Assembly: GCA_934486825.1 (NCBI GenBank)
Contig: CAKSQF010000002.1
Location: 72,975-136,974 of the forward strand
From: an uncultured Eubacteriales bacterium
GTDB lineage: Bacteria > Bacillota > Clostridia > Oscillospirales > CAG-272
Direction of reading: 5' to 3'
Length of the DNA: 64,000 bases
Shown: positions 34,384 to 44,518 of the stretch, in pieces
Numbering within the stretch: the stretch's first letter is position 1
Layout: the number at the start of each line of letters is the position of its first letter
The notes under the pieces: generated by a model
Seen by the model: the letters and a program-made list of their open reading frames with translations, nothing else
Databases searched by the model: none
What the model was told of the DNA's origin: nothing
Position numbers and translations under genes: made by a program

Positions 34384-37227
34384 ATGATAAAGAACGGAAA
34401 AATAAAATTCAGAAACCTCCTGTCGCTTTTTGTTGTCGCGGCGATGCTCGCAGTGCCGATCCTGTCGCTTGCGGGATGTGGTATATTCCCGATCGGGGGT
34501 ACCACAACCGCCGCCGGCTCAGGTGGTCCGGAGGATGATCCCGCAATCAATATAGAGCAGGAGGAAAATCCCGCACTCGAAATATCCGAGCTTATGGTGT
34601 ACAATACCGTGGGCGCAAAGGATGCATACGGAGAGTTCTGCGGTTGGGTCGAGATATACAATCGCAGCGGCGATAAAGTAAATCTCTCGGACTATACGAT
34701 TTCGATAAATAATGACGATCCCGTCGCATTGCCGTCGGTTGAGATCGCACCCGGAGAATATACCGTGCTTTTTTCGAACGGTAAAAACGGCAGTGCCGAC
34801 CTTCCGCTCATTCTTCCTGTCAAGGGCGTGCTTGTGCTCCGCCACGGTAAATATGCTACCGATAAGGTGTCATATCTGAACGCAAATGCCAACTGCTCCT
34901 TCCTGCCGTCAACGGGGAAGGAAACGTCTCAGCCTACGCCCGGATATGCGGCAGTCAGGGAAAGGGATAACCTGATAATCAGCGAGCTTATGTCGTCAAA
35001 CGATCTTTATCCGGTAAAGGGAAAGCTTTGCGACTGGGTGGAGCTTTATAATGCGGGCGATGTCGATATCGATCTTTCAAACTATTATGCGTCGAACAGC
35101 ACAGGAAATCTTTACAGGTGTAAGCTTCCCGAAAAGGTGCTGAAACCCGGGGAATATCTGCTTCTCTGCTGTGAGGATGATGTCGATTTCAAACTGTCGA
35201 AATCGGGCGATCGCGTCTATATAACAAGAACGGACGGTGTGCTCGCCGCTTCGGTGGTCTTTGATGCAATGGAGAAAAACACCGCATGGACATATGACTG
35301 CGGAATCGTCAAAAAACCGTCTCCCGGATATCCGAATACCGAAAGCGGTTATCTGCAGGCAATAAGTTCACGCTCGGGGCTTATCATAACCGAGGTTATA
35401 TCGAGCAACAGCAAATATTATGCAGTTGACGGTGAATATTACGATCTCGTTGAGTTGAAAAACACCACCGATAAGTCGATCAGACTTTCCGATTTCTACC
35501 TTTCGGATAAAAACAGCAACCTTCAGCGGTATAAGCTTCCGGATGTGACGCTTGATCCGGGTAAATTCTATGTTGCGGTCTGCGACGGAAAAAAATATGC
35601 GCCCTTCAAGATCAGCTCGGACGGAGAGAAACTGTATGTCTCGCGTGCGGACGGAAGCGTCGATGACGCACTTGAGGTTCCGGCAGTCCCGGCAAACCGA
35701 AGCTACGGAAGATACAACGGCGAGCTTGTGTATTTTGTAACACCTTCGTTCGGAAAAGAAAATCCCAAGGGCTGTTCCGCACTTACTGCCGCACCGGTCG
35801 CAAGCGTTGCAAGCGGATTTTATGACGGTCCGCAGTCGGTTACGCTGTCGGGAAGCGGAGTGATATATTATACAACCGACGGAACCAAGCCGACGACCGC
35901 GTCCAGGAAGTATAACGGGGAGACGATAGCGGTGTCTTCGAATATGTCGATCCGTGCGATCGTTTATGACGGAGATAAAATACCGAGCGATGTCACGACC
36001 TTCAATTATTTCATCTCCGCCCCCGCGTATGCACTGCCGGTGGTAAAGATATCGATGTCGCAGAACGATTTTGACGGCACAAACGGGATATATACAAAAT
36101 ACAACAATGTAAATCTTGAAAAAGAGGCATGCTTTGCCTACTATATCGACGGAAAAGAGCAGTTTTCGGTAAACTGCGGGATAAAACTTTTCGGCGCGTC
36201 GAGCCGTATGTATGCGAAAAAGAGCTTCCAGCTCAAATTCCGCACAAAGTACGGTATGTCAAAGCTGAAATATAAAATATTCGATGATCTTGATATATCC
36301 GAGTTCAACAACATAGTGCTCAGATCCGGCTCGCAGAGTATAATGAAATACCGCACGATGCTGACCGATGAACTTGTGACCTCGCTTGCATCAACCTCCG
36401 GGAATATGAAGAACGTGCTCGTGCAGGCTTATAAACCGGTAAATCTGTATATAAACGGCGAGTATATGGGCATCTATTTCTTCAGAGAAAAAATCGATGA
36501 AGATTTTGTGGCAAATCACTGGAATGTCGATCCGGACGGAGTTACTGTTATAAACTGGGTAAATACCGTAAAATACGGCGCTTCCGATCAGGGCTGGCAC
36601 GATATATGGAATTTCGTCGCGACAAAGAAGGCAGATCTGTCGGTCGATGAAAACTATGAAAAGATTGCATCCCAGCTTAATCTTGAAAGTCTTATGGATG
36701 TGTATATCATGCGTATATGGGGCGGAGATCGTGACAGCGGCAATATAAGGGCGGCAAAATCCCCCGATTACGACGGTGGAAGATGGAACTTCATACTCTT
36801 CGACTGCGACCTCTGTCTTGATTACGGAACGACAAAGGATGAAATCAATTATATCATGAACAATGCGTCGCTGAGCAGACTTCATACGCTGTTTCGCGCG
36901 CTCATGAAAAACGACGGCTTCAGAGAGCAGTTCCTGAAGCGCTTGGGTTATCATATGCAGAACAGCTTTACTCCCGAGAAGGCGCAGACACGTCTTGATG
37001 AGTTGTCGGGTGAGATATCGGCTGATATGAAATACAATGTCGAGCGCTGGAAGAGCTACTATCATAAGACCTATAACGACTGGAAGGCAAATGTGAGCGC
37101 TCTCAGAAAAACGATCGGCGAGACAAGAATACAACAGATGGTCAAGGACGCGACAAAGACATTTTCACTTACCGAGGAGGATGTAAAAAACTTTTTCGGT
37201 GAAGAATATGTCGCCTATATGAAATAA
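34384..37227 (+). CDS. Large lipoprotein: three lamin-tail domains, chitobiase-like domain and CotH kinase-like domain
   Basis: The 947-residue protein has a lipoprotein signal (LSLAGC, Cys32). Three lamin-tail-like modules follow, beginning ALEISELMVYN, NLIISELMSSN and GLIITEVISSN, each with a WVELYN/DLVELKN strand. Then a chitobiase C-terminal-like module (GVIYYTTDGTKPT) and a CotH domain: IKLFGASSRMYAKKSFQLKF, NGEYMGIYFFREKID, WGGDRDSGNIRAA and GRWNFILFDCDLCLDYG. CotH proteins are secreted protein kinases first known from spore coats. Start 34384 is used because it gives a normal signal peptide; 34354 and 34363 are in-frame alternatives. Confidence 0.82.
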   Translation: MIKNGKIKFRNLLSLFVVAAMLAVPILSLAGCGIFPIGGTTTAAGSGGPEDDPAINIEQEENPALEISELMVYNTVGAKDAYGEFCGWVEIYNRSGDKVNLSDYTISINNDDPVALPSVEIAPGEYTVLFSNGKNGSADLPLILPVKGVLVLRHGKYATDKVSYLNANANCSFLPSTGKETSQPTPGYAAVRERDNLIISELMSSNDLYPVKGKLCDWVELYNAGDVDIDLSNYYASNSTGNLYRCKLPEKVLKPGEYLLLCCEDDVDFKLSKSGDRVYITRTDGVLAASVVFDAMEKNTAWTYDCGIVKKPSPGYPNTESGYLQAISSRSGLIITEVISSNSKYYAVDGEYYDLVELKNTTDKSIRLSDFYLSDKNSNLQRYKLPDVTLDPGKFYVAVCDGKKYAPFKISSDGEKLYVSRADGSVDDALEVPAVPANRSYGRYNGELVYFVTPSFGKENPKGCSALTAAPVASVASGFYDGPQSVTLSGSGVIYYTTDGTKPTTASRKYNGETIAVSSNMSIRAIVYDGDKIPSDVTTFNYFISAPAYALPVVKISMSQNDFDGTNGIYTKYNNVNLEKEACFAYYIDGKEQFSVNCGIKLFGASSRMYAKKSFQLKFRTKYGMSKLKYKIFDDLDISEFNNIVLRSGSQSIMKYRTMLTDELVTSLASTSGNMKNVLVQAYKPVNLYINGEYMGIYFFREKIDEDFVANHWNVDPDGVTVINWVNTVKYGASDQGWHDIWNFVATKKADLSVDENYEKIASQLNLESLMDVYIMRIWGGDRDSGNIRAAKSPDYDGGRWNFILFDCDLCLDYGTTKDEINYIMNNASLSRLHTLFRALMKNDGFREQFLKRLGYHMQNSFTPEKAQTRLDELSGEISADMKYNVERWKSYYHKTYNDWKANVSALRKTIGETRIQQMVKDATKTFSLTEEDVKNFFGEEYVAYMK

Positions 37228-37235
37228 AAAGTGCG

Positions 37236-37265
37236 ATCGACCGGGGAATCCCCCGGTCGATTTTG
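37236..37265 (+). terminator. Terminator after the CotH lipoprotein
   Basis: An 11-bp GC-rich stem (37236-37246 / 37251-37261) with a four-base loop and a TTTT tail. Confidence 0.85.
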
Positions 37266-37287
37266 CCTTGGATAATGTGAGGAATGT

Positions 37288-38238
37288 ATGAGCAATAAGA
37301 ACCGTTTTGAATATTCGGATTCGAATAAGAGATATTATACATATGATTACTATCTGAAGCATAAATTCGGCAAAAAAATATGTAAAATACCGCTTGATAT
37401 CGGCTGCACCTGCCCTAATATCGACGGAATCAAGGGCGTCGGCGGCTGTATTTACTGCTCGCCGAGGGGAAGCGGCGATTTTGCTGGTCTGCCGACTCAG
37501 AGCGTTTCCGAACAGATAGCGTCGGGTAAAAAAATGATGAGAGCCAAATGGGGCAATGATATAGGCTGTATTCCGTATTTTCAGGCGCATACAAATACCT
37601 ACGGTGATCCCGAAAGGCTGGTCGCGTGCTTCAATGACGCTCTTGACGATGCCGATACGGTGGGAATAAGCATAGCGACCCGTGCCGACTGTCTGTCGGA
37701 CAGAATGATCGACGAGCTTTTCAGACTGTCGGAAAAGACGTTTCTGACAGTGGAACTCGGACTTCAGACCGTTCATGACAAAACTGCCCGGTTTATAAAC
37801 CGATGTCATACATACGACGATTTTTTGTCGGGCTATCGCAGACTTGACGGGCTGAATGTCTGCATACACATAATAGACGGACTTCCTTTTGAAGATCACG
37901 GTATGATGATGGAGACTGCCGCCGAAATAGCAAAGCTGCACCCGCACAGCGTCAAAATACATCTGCTCCATGTTCTTGATTCGACCCTGCTCGGAAAAAT
38001 GTATAAAGAGGGGAAAATAACTGTGCTCGGACTTGAAGAATATGTCGGTACAGTCTGCGATCAGCTTGAAATATTGCCTCCGGATACGGTAATCGGCAGG
38101 GTTACCGGCGACGGCGCTCCCGCCGAGCTTCTCGCACCCGAATGGAGTAAAAAGAAATTTGTCGTAATGAATGAGATCGATAAAGAGCTTGCGCGGAGGA
38201 ACAGCATGCAAGGGGCAAAATATCATTCTGTTTTGTGA
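37288..38238 (+). CDS. TIGR01212-type radical SAM protein (YtqA-like)
   Basis: The 316-residue protein has the family's unusual radical SAM cysteine motif: CTCPN followed 11 residues on by GGCIYCSPRGSG. Other conserved parts are YFQAHTNTYG, ISIATRADCLSD, VELGLQTVHDKT and HIIDGLPFE. These proteins are predicted [4Fe-4S]/SAM enzymes (COG1242) close to the Elp3-type; the reaction is not established. Only 60 bp separate it from the CotH gene, but a terminator intervenes. Confidence 0.88.
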   Translation: MSNKNRFEYSDSNKRYYTYDYYLKHKFGKKICKIPLDIGCTCPNIDGIKGVGGCIYCSPRGSGDFAGLPTQSVSEQIASGKKMMRAKWGNDIGCIPYFQAHTNTYGDPERLVACFNDALDDADTVGISIATRADCLSDRMIDELFRLSEKTFLTVELGLQTVHDKTARFINRCHTYDDFLSGYRRLDGLNVCIHIIDGLPFEDHGMMMETAAEIAKLHPHSVKIHLLHVLDSTLLGKMYKEGKITVLGLEEYVGTVCDQLEILPPDTVIGRVTGDGAPAELLAPEWSKKKFVVMNEIDKELARRNSMQGAKYHSVL

Positions 38239-38266
38239 AAAACGATCACTTTTGAGTGAATTGTTG

Positions 38267-38295
38267 TTGACACGACACCGAAAATAATATATAAT
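38267..38295 (+). promoter_or_regulatory. Consensus promoter of cdaA operon
   Basis: TTGACA at 38267-38272 and TATAAT at 38290-38295 with a 17-bp spacer, about 90 bp before cdaA. No other clear promoter appears before 49.6 kb, so this probably drives the whole 38.4-49.6 kb run. Confidence 0.85.
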
Positions 38296-38384
38296 AATGA
38301 GTAATATATTGATTGGACAACTGTCGGTACCGGAAAGAATTGTCTGTGTTCTTTTCGGCTCGGGTTTGTGGCAGAGGGGAAAAG

Positions 38385-39410
38385 ATGGATACTGTTCGTG
38401 AGATGTTTATGGATATTGCACGCGCTTTTATGAATATGGATCTGATCGATCTTTTGGATATTTTTATAATATCCATGCTCTTTTACTGGGTCGTCAGGTT
38501 TATACGCGAGCGCCGTGCGGGAAAGCTTGCCGCAGGTGTTATCGTTCTGCTTCTGATACAGCTTATAGGATCGGTGCTCAATCTGACGGCGGTAAATTTT
38601 ATTCTCCATAACCTCTTTCAGATCGGAATTACGGCGCTGATCGTGGTTTTCCAGCCCGAAATACGTGATGTTCTTGAAAAAATGGGCGGTGTGCGTAATC
38701 TTATTCCGCACAGCGAATCGAAGGATACGGCAATGGTCAAGAATACCGTCAGAAATGTGTGCGAGGCAGCCTGCGATATGTCGAGCGATCAGACGGGTGC
38801 GCTTATAGTCCTTGAAAGGACGACCGGTCTTGAGGAATACGTCTGCTCGGGAACGATGATAAACGCAGAGGTCAGTAAACAGCTTCTGAAGAATATTTTT
38901 TTCAATAAAGCGCCGCTTCACGACGGTGCGGTAATAATCAAGAACAACAGAATACAGTCGGCAGGCTGTAAACTTCCGCTTGCATCTCAGAATATCGATC
39001 TTGATTTCGGTACGCGCCACAGAGCCGCAATAGGCATGAGCGAACGCAGTGACGCGGCAGTCGTGGTTGTGAGCGAGGAAACAGGTACTATTTCACTTGC
39101 GATAGGTGGTCAGCTCAAACGTAATTATGATTATACAAGACTCTATAACGAGCTTATGGAGCTTATGATGCCGCGTCAGCTTTCGGATATTGTTACCGAT
39201 CGTATGACGCAGCAGGAAAAGCGTGCCGCAAGAGCAGCGAGGAAGGCTGAGCGCGCGATCGCCGCGGCAGAACGCGAACGCGCAAAGGTAATATCCGAGC
39301 AGCAAAGACAAAAGCAGGAAGCGGCACTTGCGGAAAAGAAATCCGAAGCGTCGAAGGCTGAGTCGGAGCAGGAAAAAGGGGCGGGTGAAAATGCTGTTAA
39401 ACAGAAATAA
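38385..39410 (+). CDS. cdaA: Membrane diadenylate cyclase CdaA with extended C-terminal tail
   Basis: The 341-residue enzyme makes c-di-AMP from ATP. Three N-terminal membrane helices (to about residue 100) precede the DAC domain with DGAVII and GTRHRAAIG, the two nucleotide-binding/catalytic motifs. After the domain, about 70 residues of Ala/Arg/Glu/Lys-rich probable coiled coil follow, absent from the usual about 270-residue CdaA. ATG 38385 has AGAGGGGA upstream. cdaR overlaps its end by 20 bases, the usual cdaA-cdaR pairing. Confidence 0.94.
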   Translation: MDTVREMFMDIARAFMNMDLIDLLDIFIISMLFYWVVRFIRERRAGKLAAGVIVLLLIQLIGSVLNLTAVNFILHNLFQIGITALIVVFQPEIRDVLEKMGGVRNLIPHSESKDTAMVKNTVRNVCEAACDMSSDQTGALIVLERTTGLEEYVCSGTMINAEVSKQLLKNIFFNKAPLHDGAVIIKNNRIQSAGCKLPLASQNIDLDFGTRHRAAIGMSERSDAAVVVVSEETGTISLAIGGQLKRNYDYTRLYNELMELMMPRQLSDIVTDRMTQQEKRAARAARKAERAIAAAERERAKVISEQQRQKQEAALAEKKSEASKAESEQEKGAGENAVKQK

Positions 39411-40728
39411 AAAAACCGATAATGCTTCGGAGTATGTCGCCAATGAAGGCAGAACCGACTATGTGGTGAAGAAAAACAGACGCGCCGATATAATTGCATA
39501 TATTTTTTCGCTGGTAGCGGCGATAATTCTCTGGGGATACGTGATGACAAGCGGCGGAGGCGGAGTTACTAAGGTGGTTTTCAATTCGGTTGACCTCACC
39601 TATCGCGGCGAAAGTGAGCTGAGGGACAAGTACGGACTCATAGTGCAGGATGTAAACGAATCGCTGTCGGTGACTGTTTCGGGCGATAAAAACGATCTTA
39701 AAAATATAGACCGCACGGGAATAAATGTTTATATCGATCTCAGTGATATAACGTCCGCTGGAGAATATACAAGGCGGGTGGAGGCAGAGGTCCCGAGCGA
39801 AATCAAATATGAGCTGTCGTCTAAAGAGGTGACCGTGGTCATTGATAAGCCGACGAGCCGTGAGATATCGGTCAACAGTGAAAATATAAGGATTAAGGGC
39901 ACTCAGCTTGTCGATTACCCGATTGTCGATAAATCACTGAATATAAGCAAGGTTACGCTTGAAGGAAGCTCGGTCAACCTTGATAAAGTGGCAAGCATCG
40001 AAATTATTACCGATGCGGTCGGACAGATAACTTCAAGCATGAAGGTGTCGGCAAATATCGTGCTTCTTGATGAGGAGCTCAATGAGCTGGATCTTCCGAT
40101 AACGATTAAAACAGATACGGGCAGGGACGGTGTGATTGTTTCGCTGACCGTTTTCAGAAGAAAAACGGTCAGGCTGACGGTGAATACGACAAATAACTAT
40201 TTCGGCAGTGACCAGATAAAGATCGAGCCCGCCGAGATAGAGATAAGCGGTGAAGCATCGATTGTAAACGCAATATCGAGCGTTCCGCTTGATATTGAAA
40301 CAATCAATGAAAAAAATGTGTTTGCCGATAATACCTATACCGGACTCGGTATAAAAACCGTCGAAGGGGTAACTTATTCGAATACCGACGGTTCGACCTT
40401 CTACGGTGCAACGCTTACGGTAACCGTGAGCGAGCTTGAAACATGTATATTGTCTATAAGCAATTTCGAGCTTCTCGGTGCGCCCGACGGTGTGCAGATT
40501 GCCGACAGACGACTGCTTATCACGGTGCGTGCAATATCGGGAGAAAATGCGGCAATGATGCTTCGCTCTCTTGAGGAGCATCCGGATAAGATAACATTGC
40601 GCGTTGACTATAAGAATATAGATTCGGACGGACGTGCGCCTGTCGTGGTATTTTTCTCCGAAGAATACAGAAGCTATGTCTACGAGGTCGGAAGCTATAC
40701 CGTATCGCTTACGAAATCCGCTGACTGA
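39391..40728 (+). CDS. cdaR: CdaR/YbbR-domain regulator of diadenylate cyclase
   Basis: The 445-residue protein has one N-terminal membrane helix (about 32-48, IIAYIFSLVAAIILWGYVM) and an extracellular region of about four YbbR-type beta repeats. CdaR binds and tunes CdaA. ATG 39391 has AAAGGGGCGGG upstream and gives the normal N-terminus; it lies inside the last codons of cdaA in another frame. The glmM gene that often follows in this operon is replaced here by a COG2509-type flavoprotein. Confidence 0.88.
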   Translation: MLLNRNKKTDNASEYVANEGRTDYVVKKNRRADIIAYIFSLVAAIILWGYVMTSGGGGVTKVVFNSVDLTYRGESELRDKYGLIVQDVNESLSVTVSGDKNDLKNIDRTGINVYIDLSDITSAGEYTRRVEAEVPSEIKYELSSKEVTVVIDKPTSREISVNSENIRIKGTQLVDYPIVDKSLNISKVTLEGSSVNLDKVASIEIITDAVGQITSSMKVSANIVLLDEELNELDLPITIKTDTGRDGVIVSLTVFRRKTVRLTVNTTNNYFGSDQIKIEPAEIEISGEASIVNAISSVPLDIETINEKNVFADNTYTGLGIKTVEGVTYSNTDGSTFYGATLTVTVSELETCILSISNFELLGAPDGVQIADRRLLITVRAISGENAAMMLRSLEEHPDKITLRVDYKNIDSDGRAPVVVFFSEEYRSYVYEVGSYTVSLTKSAD

Positions 40729-40743
40729 TCGGGGTAAACGCTT

Positions 40744-42345
40744 TTGACAGAGATAATTATACATGATCTGAAGGTCGGCGTCGGAACGCACGACCCGGAA
40801 GCGGCGGCGATCGACAGAGCTGTCGGACTTCTGAAAAAAATACATATCAGTGCATCCGGTGACAGTCTGTGTGTTGTCAAAAAATCTGTTGATGCACGTA
40901 AAAGAGACGCCGTCTGCTATGTCTTTTCGGTAGCTGCAAAGCTTGAATATCTGCCCGAAAAAAGGTTGCTTGACAGAATAGGCGCAATAGAGCAGAAGAA
41001 CGGCTCTGTTGATCCCGAATACGGTACGGAACGTCTTGAAAACCGACCGGTGGTCGTGGGACTCGGACCGTGCGGAATGTTTTGCGCCCTTTTGCTTGCC
41101 GAAAACGGATATCGCCCGATAGTTATCGAGCGCGGTGCAAATGTTAGCGATCGGAAAGCCGCAGTGGAGCGGTTTTATAAAGAACGTATTCTTGATCCCG
41201 ACTGTAATATTCAGTTCGGCGCGGGCGGAGCCGGGACATTTTCGGACGGAAAGCTGATGACGCGTATAAACGATCCGAAATGTGCGTTTGTGCTGAAACG
41301 CTTTGTCGGCTTCGGCGCTCCGCCCGATATAACAGTTCAGGCGAGACCGCATATAGGAACCGACCTTCTTTTGGACGTGGTGAATAATATCGTAAAACGC
41401 ATAGAGGAGTGCGGCGGGAACGTCTGCTTCAATACAAGACTTGAATCGGTTGAGTGTAAAGCCGATGGGAGCGTTTGCGGAATAAAGACAAACCGCGGCG
41501 ATATCACCTGTGACATTCTTGTGATGGCAATAGGTCACAGCTCAAGAGATACGTATGATATGCTGATTGATAACGGTTTCGCCGTTCGTGCAAAATCCTT
41601 TTCGGTCGGCGTAAGGATAGAACATCCGCAGGAAATGATAAACCGCGCACTTTACGGCAGTTACGCCGATCTGCTCCCGCCGGCAGAGTATTCTCTGTCG
41701 AAGCGCGTCGGCGAACGCGGGGTGTACAGCTTCTGCATGTGTCCGGGCGGCGAGGTAGTGGCGGCAACCTCCGAAATCGGCGGAGTCGTAACAAACGGTA
41801 TGAGCCGGCACGCAAGAGACGGGAAAAATGCGAACTCCGCACTTGCCGTCTCTGTTTTTCCCGACGATTACGACGGAAGTGCGAGAGGTGCAATAGAATT
41901 TTGCAGGGCGATCGAAAGACGTGCGTTTGAACTCGGCGGATGTAATTACAATGCTCCGGTGCAGACGGTCGGGGATTTTCTTTCGGGGAGATTCGGCAGT
42001 CTGCCTTCTTCGGTTGAACCGACATATATGGGCGGAGGACATTTTGAACTGTCCGATCTGCACAGACTCTTTCCGAAACGCATATGTTCGATGCTCGAAC
42101 TCGGTATTGCCGATTTTGCGGGGAAGATTGCCGGTTTTGATATGCCGGAAGCAATACTTACAGGTCCGGAGACGCGGACGTCCGCACCGATAAGAATCCT
42201 GCGCGGCGATAATATGACCGCAACAGGACATCCGGGAATATATCCCTGCGGCGAAGGCGCAGGATACGCCGGCGGGATTACGTCGGCGGCAGTTGACGGA
42301 GTGAACTGCGCACTCAGTATAATGAAAGAATTTGCGGCAAAATGA
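40744..42345 (+). CDS. FAD-dependent dehydrogenase (COG2509-type)
   Basis: The 533-residue flavoprotein has an N-terminal domain of about 95 residues and then an FAD Rossmann (PVVVGLGPCGMFCALLLAENG). The segment NIQFGAGGAGTFSDGKLMTR is diagnostic of this uncharacterised family, and GIYPCGEGAGYAGGITSAAVDG closes the FAD site. A TTG start at 40744 is the only reasonable one near the cdaR stop (15 bp). Its function is unknown; it is common in Clostridia. Confidence 0.85.
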   Translation: MTEIIIHDLKVGVGTHDPEAAAIDRAVGLLKKIHISASGDSLCVVKKSVDARKRDAVCYVFSVAAKLEYLPEKRLLDRIGAIEQKNGSVDPEYGTERLENRPVVVGLGPCGMFCALLLAENGYRPIVIERGANVSDRKAAVERFYKERILDPDCNIQFGAGGAGTFSDGKLMTRINDPKCAFVLKRFVGFGAPPDITVQARPHIGTDLLLDVVNNIVKRIEECGGNVCFNTRLESVECKADGSVCGIKTNRGDITCDILVMAIGHSSRDTYDMLIDNGFAVRAKSFSVGVRIEHPQEMINRALYGSYADLLPPAEYSLSKRVGERGVYSFCMCPGGEVVAATSEIGGVVTNGMSRHARDGKNANSALAVSVFPDDYDGSARGAIEFCRAIERRAFELGGCNYNAPVQTVGDFLSGRFGSLPSSVEPTYMGGGHFELSDLHRLFPKRICSMLELGIADFAGKIAGFDMPEAILTGPETRTSAPIRILRGDNMTATGHPGIYPCGEGAGYAGGITSAAVDGVNCALSIMKEFAAK

Positions 42346-42374
42346 CCGATGGTACAAGGGAAGTGAAGAGGCAT

Positions 42375-44504
42375 ATGCCGAAAAACAAATGGATAATCAA
42401 ATCGGATGCAGATGCCGCATCGCCCGAGGCGTTGGAGCTTTCGGAAAAACTGGGTATCACTCCGCTTACGGCGAGATTGCTCCTGTCAAGGGGGCTTTCG
42501 ACTTATGAGGAGGCATATCGTTTTCTCTCCTTTGCCGATACGGTAATTCATGATCCCTTTTTGCTCGCCGATATGGATAAAGCGGTAGAAAGGCTTGAAA
42601 AAGCGATTGCCTGTCATGAGAAAATCGTAATATACGGCGATTATGACGTTGACGGCGTCACATCGACCGCACTTCTCTATATGTATCTGACAGATCGCGG
42701 CGCCGATAACCTTTCGTATTATATACCCGATCGCGGCGATGAGGGTTACGGAATAAATATTTCCGCAATAGACAGATTTGCAGATGATCGGGTAAATCTG
42801 GTCGTTACGGTCGATACCGGTGTTACAGCAATCGATGAGGTGGAGTACGCAAGGCGTGTCGGTATTGAATTTGTAATTACCGATCACCATGAGTGCAGGG
42901 ATATGCTGCCTGATGCCGTTGCAGTGGTGAACCCGATGCGTCGCGATGAGTGTAATCGCTACCCGTTCAGAGCGCTTGCGGGCGTCGGTGTTGCTTTCAA
43001 GCTGATAACCGCAATGGAAATGAGGCGTGTCGGGAAAGAAAACGATTACCTGTCCGGGATATGTAAAAAGTATGCCGATCTCGTTGCCGCAGGCACGATT
43101 GCCGACGTAATGCCTGTTCTTGACGAGAACAGACTTTATGTCAGCATGGGTATAAAAAGCATGAATGACGATATACGTCCGGCATTCGGGATGCTGATTG
43201 AAGAGGCAACAAGAAAAAGCGACGGAAAACCGTCTGCAGATCGTGAGATTACCTCATCTCTCATAAGCTTTACTCTGGCACCCCGCATAAATGCCGCCGG
43301 AAGAATGGCGCATGCCTCGCTTGCGGTTGAGCTTTTTCTGTCGGATGATGAGAAGAAGATAAGGGAGACGGCGAGCGAACTCTGCGAAATAAACCGTCTG
43401 AGACAGGAAGAGGAAAACAGGATACTGCAGGATGCCGTCGAAATGATAAAATCACACAAAAAAGCCGATGACAGGATCATCGTGATTGCCGGCGAAAACT
43501 GGAACAGCGGCGTTATCGGAATAGTTGCGTCAAGAATAACCGAGCGCTTCGGTCTGCCGTCAATACTTGTGTCATTTGACGGAGATGTCGGTAAAGGCTC
43601 GGGCAGATCGCTGAAGGGAATGAATCTTGTCTCCGCACTGTCCTCCTGTTCGGATATCCTTGAAAAATTCGGCGGCCATGAGGTGGCGGCAGGCATTACG
43701 ATAGACCGTAAAAATTTTGACTGCTTCTGTAAAAGGATGAATGAATATGCCGCAAAAATGTGGACAAACTCGGCTGAAGACGCACTGCTGGAGGTTGAAT
43801 GTGAGGTTTACCCGCCGGAAATGACCTTTGAACAGGCAAAACAGCTTCGGATGCTTGAGCCTTACGGAACAGGCAATCCGATGCCGCTTTTCCTTATGCG
43901 GAGAATGTGTGTAAGTGAAATAAGGGATCTCTCGGGTAAGCATACAAAACTGACTGTCAGAAAAGGTTTTTCAACCTTTTCGGTTCTGCTCTTCGGCAGA
44001 AAAAGGGAAGAACTTGACATTATCCGGGATGACGATATTGATGTTGTGTTCCAGCTTTCGATAAATGAGTACAGAGGGAATTGCAGTCTGCAATTTATTG
44101 CCAAAGACTGGTCACTGAGCGAAAGTGTTGTTTCCGAAGAGGACAGGGGAAAGCTTTCCGCGCTGAAGAACGGAGATCGGACCGATGACAGCGTTCTGCC
44201 GTCGCGCGATGATTTTGCAGGTGTCTACCGCTATGTCAGACATCGTGCGGCATGCGGTGAACCGGACGGGCTTGTCAGTGTGCGTGAAATGCTTGAGTCG
44301 CTCGGCGGAACCGGAATCGGATATGTCAAATTACATATAATAATTGAAATACTTGTCGAAAGAGGACTGCTAATTTGCGAAAAAGGATCATTTGATAATG
44401 ATATTGCCGCTTTTTCGGTGAACAATCCGAATTCGAAGGTGAATCTGTTTGATTCGCCGATTTATAAACGGCTTGCAGGCAGTTGCGGTCGGTCTTGCTT
44501 ATGA
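42375..44504 (+). CDS. recJ: Single-stranded-DNA exonuclease RecJ
   Basis: The 709-residue 5'-3' ssDNA exonuclease acts in recombination and mismatch repair. DHH-family motifs are present: VIYGDYDVDGVTSTAL, VVTVDTGV, FVITDHHECR, then PRINAAGRMAHASL and GKGSGRSLKGMNL, FGGHEVAAGI of DHHA1. A C-terminal OB-type domain follows. AAGAGG precedes ATG 42375; an ATG at 42342 that overlaps the previous stop is the alternative. Confidence 0.93.
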   Translation: MPKNKWIIKSDADAASPEALELSEKLGITPLTARLLLSRGLSTYEEAYRFLSFADTVIHDPFLLADMDKAVERLEKAIACHEKIVIYGDYDVDGVTSTALLYMYLTDRGADNLSYYIPDRGDEGYGINISAIDRFADDRVNLVVTVDTGVTAIDEVEYARRVGIEFVITDHHECRDMLPDAVAVVNPMRRDECNRYPFRALAGVGVAFKLITAMEMRRVGKENDYLSGICKKYADLVAAGTIADVMPVLDENRLYVSMGIKSMNDDIRPAFGMLIEEATRKSDGKPSADREITSSLISFTLAPRINAAGRMAHASLAVELFLSDDEKKIRETASELCEINRLRQEEENRILQDAVEMIKSHKKADDRIIVIAGENWNSGVIGIVASRITERFGLPSILVSFDGDVGKGSGRSLKGMNLVSALSSCSDILEKFGGHEVAAGITIDRKNFDCFCKRMNEYAAKMWTNSAEDALLEVECEVYPPEMTFEQAKQLRMLEPYGTGNPMPLFLMRRMCVSEIRDLSGKHTKLTVRKGFSTFSVLLFGRKREELDIIRDDDIDVVFQLSINEYRGNCSLQFIAKDWSLSESVVSEEDRGKLSALKNGDRTDDSVLPSRDDFAGVYRYVRHRAACGEPDGLVSVREMLESLGGTGIGYVKLHIIIEILVERGLLICEKGSFDNDIAAFSVNNPNSKVNLFDSPIYKRLAGSCGRSCL

Positions 44505-44518
44505 AGGGAGGGTGCGGA

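Noticed and set aside
40033..41538. 501-codon minus-strand open frame
   Set aside because: Antisense to cdaR and the flavoprotein; composition is Cys/His/Tyr/Arg-rich without family features.
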